This document shows, piece after piece, positions 1 through 7,542 of a DNA stretch of 64,000 nucleotides. The position numbers and the translations under genes are program-made. This DNA comes from Sphingobium aromaticiconvertens. GTDB lineage: Bacteria > Pseudomonadota > Alphaproteobacteria > Sphingomonadales > Sphingomonadaceae. The notes beneath the pieces were generated by a model, which had not been told where the DNA came from, searched no databases, and saw only the letters and a list, made by a program, of their open reading frames with translations. Every line of letters starts with the position of its first letter. Within the stretch, counting starts at the first letter, position 1. The DNA lies in the NCBI RefSeq assembly GCF_037154075.1, contig NZ_JBANRJ010000001.1:3653501-3717500 (forward strand). The letters are read 5' to 3'.

Positions 1-863
1 GCCACCAGCCAGCGCCCCAGTTCGAGCGCGAAATGGCTGTCCTTGAGGATGTCGGGGCGATGCTCCAGCGCACTGTCGAGCGCCGCGCCGATGGGGCGGA
101 TATCAAGCCGCTCATCACCGGGGAAATAGGGCACGCCGAAACCGCCGCCGAGATTGACGAGCGGCGGCGCTTGCCCAACGGCGTCGGACAAGCGGGCCGC
201 AAGGGCGATCGTCGCGGCCTGCGTCTCGATGATCGCCGCGGGATCAAGCGCCTGACTGCCAGCGAAGATATGCCACCCCCGCCAGTCTGCCCCCGCGTCG
301 ACCATGGCACGAGCAAGGGCAGCGGCGCGCTCCGCATCGACGCCGAAGGGCTTGGCCCCCCCGCCCATCCGCATGCCCGAACCGCGCAGGTCGAAATCGG
401 GGTTCACGCGGACGGCAAGGCGCGGTGTTTTTCCAACCCTGTTGGCGATGGCAATTGCACGAGCGCCCTCCCCTTCGGATTCGAGATTGAGGGTGACCCC
501 GGATTCGATGGCGAAGCGCAGTTCATCGTCCCGCTTGCCGGGTCCGGCGAAGCTGATGCGATCGGCAGGCATCCCGGCTTCCAGCGCACGGGCGGCCTCG
601 CCCCCGGACGCAACGTCGAACCCGTCTACCAGCCCCGTCATCCGAGCGAGTAAAGGCACATAAGGGTTGGCCTTGATGGCATAGTGGATGCCAAGCTGGT
701 GCGGCATCGCATCGCGCAGACGGCGCACCGTCGCTTCAACAATGCCCATGTCATAAACGAAAAGCGGTGTATCGCCCGCCTCATCCACCAGACTGGCGGC
801 CCCGCAGCCGCCGATAAGCAACATGCCTTCCTCTGCCCCGAACCAGGGCGGGATTGGTCCCAT
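1..863 (-). CDS. PLP-dependent decarboxylase, exosortase A-associated (partial, 3' end outside window)
   Basis: Reading the minus strand from ATG at 863 gives 287 open codons that run off the window start, so the C-terminus is missing. The N-terminal half of a fold-type III PLP decarboxylase (ornithine/diaminopimelate decarboxylase-like barrel) is clear: YAIKANP at residues 61-67 carries the Schiff-base lysine (K64), followed by FAGPGK, RVNPDF, HIFAGSQ and NLGGGFGVPYFPGD. The start lies 5 nt after the stop of the ligase at 869, so the two are cotranscribed. In sphingomonads this ligase/decarboxylase pair accompanies exosortase A exopolysaccharide loci (TIGR03099-type). The substrate is not known; the exosortase link is inferred from the pairing, because the exosortase itself is outside the window. 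Confidence 0.85.
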   Translation of the reverse strand, partial: MGPIPPWFGAEEGMLLIGGCGAASLVDEAGDTPLFVYDMGIVEATVRRLRDAMPHQLGIHYAIKANPYVPLLARMTGLVDGFDVASGGEAARALEAGMPADRISFAGPGKRDDELRFAIESGVTLNLESEGEGARAIAIANRVGKTPRLAVRVNPDFDLRGSGMRMGGGAKPFGVDAERAAALARAMVDAGADWRGWHIFAGSQALDPAAIIETQAATIALAARLSDAVGQAPPLVNLGGGFGVPYFPGDERLDIRPIGAALDSALEHRPDILKDSHFALELGRWLV

Positions 864-868
864 CGGCT

Positions 869-2395
869 TCACGACTTATACTCCTGCCCCAGCGCCACGC
901 GATCAATCTTGCCATTGGGGTTGCGCGGGAAATTGGCAAGGGCGCGGATCGTGCGCGGCTGCATGAAATTGGGGAGGTCCGCCTTCAACCGAGCCTCGAC
1001 GGCAGAAATCAATGCCTCTTCCGCGCGGATCAGCAGCAGCACCGCCTGTCCCAATCGATCGTCGCTGATGCCCAGCGCGACGGCCTCTGCCACGCCATCG
1101 ACAGCAACGGCGGCTTCCTCGATTTCAGTGGGGCTGATGCGGTTGCCCGCCGATTTGATCATCGCGTCATCGCGACCGACAAAATAAAGCAGGCCCTCGC
1201 GGTCCCGCCGCACCGTATCGCCCGACCACACCGCCATGCCGCCATAAAGCGACGCGGGCGGCGCAGGACGAAAACGCTCGGCGGTCCGCGCCGCATCCCG
1301 CCAATAGCCCTGCGCGACCAGCGGGCCGCAATGGACCAGTTCCCCCGGCTCGTCATCATCGGTGACGCTCCCATCCGGGCGCACGATCAGGATTTCAGCA
1401 TGGGGAATGCCGCGCCCCATGCTGTCGGGATGGCTGTCCACCAACGCAGGCGGCAGATAGGTGGAGCGGAAGGCTTCGGTCAGGCCATACATCGGATACA
1501 GGTCGGCGTTCGGGAATAATGCCCGCAGCTTCCCCACCAGTGGCCGGGTAAGCGCACCGCCGCTGTTCGTCAGGCGCCTGAGCTTGCCTGCAACCTCCTG
1601 CGGCCAATCCAGTTCGACCAGTTGCACCCACAGCGGTGGCACACCGGCAAGCGTGGTAATGTCCCGCCGATCCACGACCTTCAGCACATCGCGCGGGGTC
1701 AGATAGTCCAGCGGATAAACGCAGCCGCCAGCGATCCAGGTCGAAAAAAGCTGATTCTGCCCATAATCGAAACTGAAGGGCAAAACGCACAGTGTTCGGT
1801 CATCGGGCCTCAACTTCAGATAATCAGCCACCGCCACCGCGCCCAGCCACAGATTCGCATGGCTCAACATCACACCCTTGGGCCGCCCGGTCGATCCGCT
1901 GGTGTAGAGGATCGCGGCCAGAGCATCCCCATCGGCCTCCGAAGGCGGCAATGTGTCGCCGCCCGTCATGGCGCAGGCGGCGTCCTCTTCCCGAAGATAT
2001 TGGCAGTCGAAGGGAACATCCCCCTCCACCAGTGTCGCTGCCCGGCTGCCCGTCGCAATCAATAGCGATGCGCCGCTGTCGGCCAATATGTGCGCGACCT
2101 GCGCATGTTTGAGCAGCGGATTGATCGGGACATGAACAAAGCCCGCTCGCGGCGCCGCCAGCGGCATCAGCGCAGCAACCGGCCCCTTTGCGATCCAGCT
2201 TGCCACACGGGCCCCCTTCACGAACCCGAATCCCGCCAGCCAGCAGGCCAGCCGTCCGACGCTGCGCTCCAGTTCGGCATAGGTCTGTGTGCCGGAGCGA
2301 CCGTCCAGCGCAGGCGCAACGGGATCGGCGTCCAGCAACAGATGGTCGATGGGACGGATCACTGTTTCGGGGGAGTCGGCCATGCTTAACTTCAT
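869..2395 (-). CDS. acyl-CoA ligase (AMP-forming), exosortase A-associated
   Basis: 508-residue ANL-superfamily adenylate-forming enzyme. The phosphate-binding loop LYTSGSTGRPKGVMLS, the hinge-region GRDDAMIKSAGNRISPTEIEE-type segment and the C-terminal NPNGKIDR lysine motif are all present, so the enzyme should be active. It probably loads an acyl or amino acid group onto CoA or onto the acyl carrier protein encoded at 3486-3779. The start is ambiguous: ATG at 2395, or ATG at 2383 with GGAG 12 nt upstream. Either start overlaps the opposite-strand start at 2382. It resembles the TIGR03098-type ligases that travel with exosortase A loci, and the decarboxylase follows after 5 nt. The substrate is unknown. 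Confidence 0.88.
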   Translation of the reverse strand: MKLSMADSPETVIRPIDHLLLDADPVAPALDGRSGTQTYAELERSVGRLACWLAGFGFVKGARVASWIAKGPVAALMPLAAPRAGFVHVPINPLLKHAQVAHILADSGASLLIATGSRAATLVEGDVPFDCQYLREEDAACAMTGGDTLPPSEADGDALAAILYTSGSTGRPKGVMLSHANLWLGAVAVADYLKLRPDDRTLCVLPFSFDYGQNQLFSTWIAGGCVYPLDYLTPRDVLKVVDRRDITTLAGVPPLWVQLVELDWPQEVAGKLRRLTNSGGALTRPLVGKLRALFPNADLYPMYGLTEAFRSTYLPPALVDSHPDSMGRGIPHAEILIVRPDGSVTDDDEPGELVHCGPLVAQGYWRDAARTAERFRPAPPASLYGGMAVWSGDTVRRDREGLLYFVGRDDAMIKSAGNRISPTEIEEAAVAVDGVAEAVALGISDDRLGQAVLLLIRAEEALISAVEARLKADLPNFMQPRTIRALANFPRNPNGKIDRVALGQEYKS

Positions 2396-3458
2396 CTCCA
2401 GACTTTTCCCCTATGCATCCCATCCTACGCCGGGAGATAGTCGCTTGCAGGGTCTAAGGGAATATCGGAGCTTTTCCGATGTGCGCGCCACCCTGCGCGA
2501 AGCATTGAACCGTGTCGACCAGCCCAACCTGTTCGATCGGTTCGACTGGTTCGAAATGCTGCATCGCCATTGCCTGCCTGACCTGCCCATCCGCGTGATC
2601 GAGGCGCGGGAAGGCGATCAGGCGATCTGGCTGTTCCTGGTTGCCCCGCAGGCGCGGCAACTCTCAGCGATGGCCAACTGGTATAGTTTTTCCTGGGCAC
2701 CCATTTTTACCGGATCGCCAGACGCGGCGACTCAAGACCGGTTACTCTATACCGTTGCCGCGCATCTGGTTCGCGATACGGCGCAGATCGACCTGTATCC
2801 CATCAGCGATCATCACGGTTCGGCGGCGACGCTGCTGGCAGCATTCCGGCGGACGGGCTGGTTCGCGGTGCGCCGACCCATGGGGGGCAATTATCGGCTG
2901 GACCTCGCCGGACGAGATTTCGCCACTTACTGGGCCAGTCGCCCCGGACGGCTTAAAACCCTGGTAAAGCGCAAGGCACGCGCCGGCATAGTCTTGCGAC
3001 TGACCGACCATATGACCGATGCCGATTGGGACGCCTATGTCACGGTACACAGAAATAGCTGGAAAGCGCCCGAACCGCATATCACCTTTTTCCGTGAACT
3101 TGCGGAGCAGGAAGGCGCGGCGGGCCGGTTGCGACTGGGCTTTGCCGAATTGAACGGGCAACCGATCGCCACGCAATATTGGACGATCGAAAATGGCGTG
3201 GCGCTGATCCACAAGTTGGCGCACGACAAGGCGTTCGATGCCATGTCGCCCGGAACATTGCTATCCCACGCCATGTTCGCGCAGGCGATAGACCGCGAAA
3301 GGGTTACCACCATCGACTATGGAACGGGCGATAATGGATATAAGCGGGAGTGGATGGATGAACGTGCGCCGCTCCATCGCATCGACTGTTTCAATCCGCG
3401 CTTTGCATCCAGTTGGTTGCCCGCTGCGCGCACGGCAATTTCCGCGCTTGTCGGCTAG
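2382..3458 (+). CDS. GNAT/FemAB-like (CelD/BcsL-type) acyltransferase
   Basis: 358 residues from ATG 2382, preceded by GGGGGAG at good spacing. An in-frame upstream extension exists to 2289 but is antisense to the ligase N-terminus, so I reject it. The protein has the double-GNAT layout of the CelD/Mig-14/FemAB-like family. Its central and C-terminal part carries the usual pattern of a query-substrate loop, a segment reading LAHDKAFDAMSPGTLL and a final IDYGTGDNGYKREW segment seen in this family. It precedes an acyl carrier protein by about 27 nt and is divergent from the ligase and decarboxylase, so it probably transfers an acyl or aminoacyl group during surface polysaccharide or lipid modification. 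The exact substrate cannot be told from sequence. Confidence 0.8.
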   Translation: MLNFISRLFPYASHPTPGDSRLQGLREYRSFSDVRATLREALNRVDQPNLFDRFDWFEMLHRHCLPDLPIRVIEAREGDQAIWLFLVAPQARQLSAMANWYSFSWAPIFTGSPDAATQDRLLYTVAAHLVRDTAQIDLYPISDHHGSAATLLAAFRRTGWFAVRRPMGGNYRLDLAGRDFATYWASRPGRLKTLVKRKARAGIVLRLTDHMTDADWDAYVTVHRNSWKAPEPHITFFRELAEQEGAAGRLRLGFAELNGQPIATQYWTIENGVALIHKLAHDKAFDAMSPGTLLSHAMFAQAIDRERVTTIDYGTGDNGYKREWMDERAPLHRIDCFNPRFASSWLPAARTAISALVG

Positions 3459-3485
3459 GCATTGAGCCATTACTTACGGCTCACC

Positions 3486-3779
3486 ATGCGGGCACTTCAC
3501 GAACAGCCGGTCGACCGGACCCTCAACGATACCCCCACCCTGATCCGCGCGTTGCTGCGCGACGTGCTGGCTTTGCCACAGGAACAGGTCGACGCCTTTA
3601 CGGATGACACACCGCTGTTCGGCGCGCTACCCGAACTGGACTCGATGGCCGTCGCGGGCATCCTGACCGAGATGGAGGACCGGCTGGATATCATCATCGA
3701 GGATGATGATATCGACGGCGACACATTCGAGACGTTCGGGACGCTGGTGGCGTTCGCGCATGGCAAGGTGAAGGGCTGA
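3486..3779 (+). CDS. acyl carrier protein, exosortase/EPS locus-associated
   Basis: 97 residues from ATG 3486; a TTG at 3462 would add 8 residues. The sequence PELDSMAVAGIL contains the phosphopantetheine-attachment serine (S53) in the D-S-M form of the carrier protein motif, followed by the acidic helix typical of ACPs (EDDDIDGDTFETFGTL). It is quite different from the housekeeping AcpP at 15804-16037, so it is a specialised carrier. Being downstream of the GNAT-like enzyme and divergent from an AMP-forming ligase, it is likely loaded by the ligase and unloaded by the transferase. That pathway is inference. Confidence 0.85.
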   Translation: MRALHEQPVDRTLNDTPTLIRALLRDVLALPQEQVDAFTDDTPLFGALPELDSMAVAGILTEMEDRLDIIIEDDDIDGDTFETFGTLVAFAHGKVKG

Positions 3780-3814
3780 ACACCCGACAACCCCGCCGTT
3801 GAGCCGGGCGGCGT

Positions 3815-4777
3815 TTACTCCGCCGCTATCGCCTCGAAATCCGCTTCCGCCAGGAATTTTTCGACATCCAGGGCCGCCATGCAGCCCATGCCCGCCGCCG
3901 TCACCGCCTGCCGATAGATTTTGTCGGTGACGTCGCCCGCCGCGAACACACCGGGAATGGCCGTGTGGGTCGTGCCCTTGTCCACCAGCAGATAGCCCTC
4001 GTCCATCGGCAGCTTGCCGGTAAACAATTCGGTCGCCGGGTGATGACCGATCGCGACAAAGCCGCCGTCGGTCGACTCATGCGACTTTTCGCCGGTCACG
4101 GTGTCGATCAGATCGACGCCGATCAGTCCCTCCGGGGTGCCACCGCCGACGAAGCGGTCAACTGCCTTGTTCCAGAGCACCTTGATATTGGGATGGGCAT
4201 GGAGCCGTTCCTGAAGGATCTTTTCCGCACGCAGCGAATCGCGGCGGTGGATCAGCGTCACGTCATGGCTATGGTTGGTAAGGTAGAGCGCCTCTTCAAC
4301 CGCAGTATTGCCGCCCCCGATCACAACCACCTTCTTGCCGCGATAAAAGAAACCATCGCAGGTGGCGCAGGCGCTGACGCCCTTGCCCTGAAGATGCTCC
4401 TCGCCGTCCACGCCCAACCACTTGGCCTGCGCGCCGGTGCAGATGACCAGCGTGTCGGCAATATAGACCTTGCCGCTGTCCCCGGTCAGGCGGAAGGGCC
4501 GCTCAGACAGGTCGACGTCGACGATCTGGTCGTACATCATCTGCGCGCCGACATGCTCCGCCTGCGCCTGCATCTGCTCCATCAGCCACGGGCCCTGGAT
4601 GACGTCACGGAAACCGGGATAATTTTCGACATCGGTCGTGATGGTCAACTGCCCGCCCGGCTGCATCCCCTGCACCACGATCGGCGCCAGCCCCGCGCGC
4701 GCGCCATAAATGGCCGCAGACAGGCCAGCCGGGCCGGAACCAAGGATGAGCATACGGGTTGAGTGGGGTGCGGTCAT
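3815..4777 (-). CDS. trxB: thioredoxin-disulfide reductase
   Basis: Flavoprotein that passes electrons from NADPH to thioredoxin in the cytoplasm. From ATG 4777 it is 320 residues, the usual length; ATG 4801 would add 8 residues and neither start has a strong ribosome-binding site. Visible motifs are the FAD dinucleotide-binding GSGPAG near the N-terminus, the redox-active pair in ACATCDG (CxxC), the NADPH-binding GGGNTAVEEA and the C-terminal AAGDV FAD motif. It is transcribed alone; the following minus-strand territory belongs to no other gene. Identification is firm. Confidence 0.95.
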   Translation of the reverse strand: MTAPHSTRMLILGSGPAGLSAAIYGARAGLAPIVVQGMQPGGQLTITTDVENYPGFRDVIQGPWLMEQMQAQAEHVGAQMMYDQIVDVDLSERPFRLTGDSGKVYIADTLVICTGAQAKWLGVDGEEHLQGKGVSACATCDGFFYRGKKVVVIGGGNTAVEEALYLTNHSHDVTLIHRRDSLRAEKILQERLHAHPNIKVLWNKAVDRFVGGGTPEGLIGVDLIDTVTGEKSHESTDGGFVAIGHHPATELFTGKLPMDEGYLLVDKGTTHTAIPGVFAAGDVTDKIYRQAVTAAGMGCMAALDVEKFLAEADFEAIAAE

Positions 4778-4903
4778 AGTTGGGTTCCGGCTGCGATTCA
4801 TGTTGGCCGCAAGAGATAGCTACTGACCGGGCGCGTGCAAGCTGCAGTGGCGGATGGAAATGCTTGAGCACCGGAAAGCATCGCTCCCCCGCCGCTCGGC
4901 CGA

Positions 4904-5641
4904 TCAGTCCAGCACGTTCGGCAGATCCTCAAATCCCTTGCGCAGAGCGGCGGACCAGCCCTCGGAGATCATCGCAAACTCTTCATTGTCCGCCTCTATC
5001 CGGGTGCGGACGCGAAAGTCGAAGGCTTCGGCCTCGATCACGGTCAGGTCGAGCGGCATGCCAACTGACAGGTTGGAGCGCAGGGTCGAATCCATCGACA
5101 CCAGCACCGCCCTGGTCGCGTCCTCCAGCGTCGTTTCAGGCCGGATGATGCGGTCCAGAATCGGCTTGCCATATTTATGTTCGCCGATCTGGAAGAAAGG
5201 CGTGTCGGCCGTGGCCTCAATGAAATTACCGGCCGAATAGACGAGATATAGCCGTGTCTTGCCACCTTTGCGCTGTCCCGCGATCAGGACCGATGCGCTG
5301 GCACCTGATCCGCCCATCTCGATACTCTCGCGATAGCGAGTCTGCATCGCCCGCATGGCGTCACCCACGATTTGCGCGACACGGTGCATGGTTGGGCAAT
5401 TGAGGATCGTCTCAATTGCCGGATCGGCCTGCGAATCCTTGATCGCGCGGCTGAGTATCGCCTTCATTCCCTGGGTGATCGACAGATTGCCCGAACACAA
5501 CAAAGTGATCGCCCGCTCGCCGGGTATCGAGTAAGTGAAGGTCTTTCGGAAGCGCGCAATATTGTCCATGCCCGCATTGGTACGGGTGTCGGACAGCATG
5601 ACCAGTCCCTGGTCCACGCGCACGGCCACGCAATAGGTCAT
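4904..5641 (-). CDS. Anbu-type proteasome-like peptidase
   Basis: 245 residues from ATG 5641, which is preceded by AGGGGG; the longer reading frame to 5770 is the overlap with the transglutaminase tail region and looks non-coding. After removal of Met the protein begins TYCVAV, so Thr1 would be the N-terminal nucleophile. SDTRTNAG places Asp17 and a lysine follows at about residue 32, matching the proteasome/HslV active-site layout. This is the COG3484 'ancestral beta subunit' family, an oligomeric Ntn-hydrolase of unresolved substrate. It is the last gene of an operon with a transglutaminase, an alpha-E protein and a permuted ATP-grasp enzyme, the known context of Anbu. Proteolytic activity is inferred from the intact residues. 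Confidence 0.9.
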   Translation of the reverse strand: MTYCVAVRVDQGLVMLSDTRTNAGMDNIARFRKTFTYSIPGERAITLLCSGNLSITQGMKAILSRAIKDSQADPAIETILNCPTMHRVAQIVGDAMRAMQTRYRESIEMGGSGASASVLIAGQRKGGKTRLYLVYSAGNFIEATADTPFFQIGEHKYGKPILDRIIRPETTLEDATRAVLVSMDSTLRSNLSVGMPLDLTVIEAEAFDFRVRTRIEADNEEFAMISEGWSAALRKGFEDLPNVLD

Positions 5642-5666
5642 CGGCCCCCTGGGCTCCTGTATTCGT

Positions 5667-6539
5667 TCACACGTCGAGGGCGGACTGCGGCAACGCCTGT
5701 TGCTGTTGTCGTTGCAATTGCCGCTCTTCCAACCCCTCCTTCGCCTGCGCGATACGGACGTCCGCGTCAATCGAGATATTACCCGCCACCGTCACCGACC
5801 CGCGCACCGGCGCGGCCTGATCGGCGTCCAGCCCACCGGCAAGGCGCAGATAGCGGTCGGTCACACAGACCCGGTTTGACGGGTCGAAACCTACCCAGCC
5901 AAGGTTGGGTACCAGCGCCTCTGCCCAGCCATGGGTTTCGTGGAGAGCGTCCTCGTCCTGCGCGAGCAGATAGCCCGATACATAGCGCGCAGGCACGCCC
6001 AACGCCCGCGCGGCCGCAATAAAGACCTGAGCATGATCCTGGCAAACGCCCGCCCCCAGCGCGAAGGCGGTCGCCGCCGTCGTCTCCGCTCCTGTGACTC
6101 CGGCACGATAGGTAACGGCATCGCTGACGGCAGCGGACAGGGCGTGAAGGCGACCCAGCGCGCTCCCCTCTCCACCAATGCCATGCGCCATGTCGATAAT
6201 GGCAGCCGATGCCGCCGTCAGCGGCGTCGAGCGCAGGAAATAGCGCGTATCGACGCGGCTCTTGGGCCAACCGAGCACACCATGCGTATCGTGCGTTTCG
6301 ACCAGCCCTTCAGCGATGATCACAGCGCTGTCATGCCGATCGTGGCGAATCCAGATCGCCTCCATGTCGCCCATGCTGTTGGCGCCGAAACCAGTAATTG
6401 CTTCGCCATTGATGCTCACCCGCCAATCCTCGACGGTCTGCGCCGCATTGGAAGTGGGCATCAACTTAAGCAGCATGGCCGCACGACCGGCGACGGCCTC
6501 ATAACTATAAACGGTCTGGTGGCGCACGAGCAGTTTCAT
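5667..6539 (-). CDS. transglutaminase family cysteine protease-like protein
   Basis: 290 residues. The N-terminal beta domain (residues 1-100, beginning with the family's typical HQTVYSYEAV segment) is followed by a transglutaminase core with the complete Cys-His-Asp triad: C166 in GAGVCQDHA, H203 in HGWAE and D219 in GFDPSNR. Bacterial members usually act as cysteine peptidases or amide-exchange enzymes. A glutamine-rich C-terminal tail (residues about 270-285) follows. It lies 15 nt after the alpha-E gene and 25 nt before the Anbu gene, with AGGAAAGG upstream of the start, so it is cotranscribed with both. In this operon it is thought to cut or transfer peptides made by the ATP-grasp partner; that role is prediction. 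Confidence 0.9.
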   Translation of the reverse strand: MKLLVRHQTVYSYEAVAGRAAMLLKLMPTSNAAQTVEDWRVSINGEAITGFGANSMGDMEAIWIRHDRHDSAVIIAEGLVETHDTHGVLGWPKSRVDTRYFLRSTPLTAASAAIIDMAHGIGGEGSALGRLHALSAAVSDAVTYRAGVTGAETTAATAFALGAGVCQDHAQVFIAAARALGVPARYVSGYLLAQDEDALHETHGWAEALVPNLGWVGFDPSNRVCVTDRYLRLAGGLDADQAAPVRGSVTVAGNISIDADVRIAQAKEGLEERQLQRQQQQALPQSALDV

Positions 6540-6554
6540 GGACGACGCCTTTCC

Positions 6555-7487
6555 TCAGCCGAAATGATAGGCCTGCGCGATTTCGGCACCCAGGCGATTG
6601 GTCATGCGCAGACCGCTTTGCACCGTTTCATGCAGGCCGATGCGGAAAATCTCTCCGCTGTCGATCTGTTCCAGTCCCTCCACCATCTCCTGCACCGTGT
6701 CGTGCGCCTCGCTGCGCGCATCGTGCCAGCCTGCCAGGCGATTGAGCCGATAGGCAAGTTGGGTGTAACAATAGGCGACGCTGCGCGGGAACAGCCGGTT
6801 CAGCATCAGGAAATCGGTAATCTGCCAGGGCGTGTAGGTGCCGCCATAAACATGGTGGTAGGCGCGGCTACCCGACAGAGCATGCAGCACCGACGTCCAT
6901 TGATAATGGTCGCGATTGCCGCCGATCACCTCCGTTTCCGGCAACAGGACATAATATTTGACGTCCAGCAGCCGCAGCGTCATCTGCGCCCGCTCCAGCG
7001 CGGAACCGCAGCGCAGGAAATCATGCCCTTCATTCCGTAACTGGCCCGAATGGGTCGCCCCCCGAAAAGTCATGACGCGGGTTTTCACCCAGTCGATCAG
7101 TTCGGGCAGATGTTGCCGCGCCTCGGCCACGTCATAGCTGTCCAGCTTGCGCCATCCGTCGTTCAACGCCTCCCACATATCCTGGGTCAGCATGGTGCGA
7201 GCCGACTTGGCATTGGAGCGCGCCTTAAGCAAGCAGGAGCGGATTGATGACGGGTTGTCGAGGTCCAGCATCAGGAAGGAAACGACATCGGTTTCCGTCA
7301 CCTGCGCCCCTTCCGGAAACTGATGCCCCGCCCCTGTGGCGCGGACGACCGACCGCCATTCGTCGCGATGGTGCGCGCCGGGCAGGATCGCCATGCGCTG
7401 GCCCATCGTCAGCAGGCGAGCAGTGGATTCGGCGCGCTCCATATAGCGCGCCATCCAGTAGAGATTTTCGGCGGTCCGGCTCAGCAT
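6555..7487 (-). CDS. alpha-E domain protein
   Basis: 310-residue all-helical protein that begins with the family hallmark LSRTAENLYWMARYMERAE. The alpha-E family (DUF403) has no established biochemical activity but is almost always encoded next to a circularly permuted ATP-grasp protein and a transglutaminase, as it is here (ATP-grasp 38 nt upstream, transglutaminase 15 nt downstream). It probably forms a complex or scaffold with the ATP-grasp enzyme. Length is normal for the family, and no membrane segment or signal peptide is visible. Confidence 0.92.
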   Translation of the reverse strand: MLSRTAENLYWMARYMERAESTARLLTMGQRMAILPGAHHRDEWRSVVRATGAGHQFPEGAQVTETDVVSFLMLDLDNPSSIRSCLLKARSNAKSARTMLTQDMWEALNDGWRKLDSYDVAEARQHLPELIDWVKTRVMTFRGATHSGQLRNEGHDFLRCGSALERAQMTLRLLDVKYYVLLPETEVIGGNRDHYQWTSVLHALSGSRAYHHVYGGTYTPWQITDFLMLNRLFPRSVAYCYTQLAYRLNRLAGWHDARSEAHDTVQEMVEGLEQIDSGEIFRIGLHETVQSGLRMTNRLGAEIAQAYHFG

Positions 7488-7508
7488 CGCATCAACCCTG
7501 TAAAAACT

Positions 7509-7542
7509 CTAATCCTGTAGAACCCCTAATCCTGCAGAACCC
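7509..7542. repeat. 17-bp tandem duplication spanning a stop codon
   Basis: Positions 7509-7525 and 7526-7542 are the same 17-base unit, ctaatcctg(t/c)agaaccc, with one mismatch, directly adjacent. On the minus strand the first unit contains the last four codons and TAG stop of the ATP-grasp gene; the second repeats them in another frame in the 38-nt gap before the alpha-E gene. It looks like replication slippage. Confidence 0.85.
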
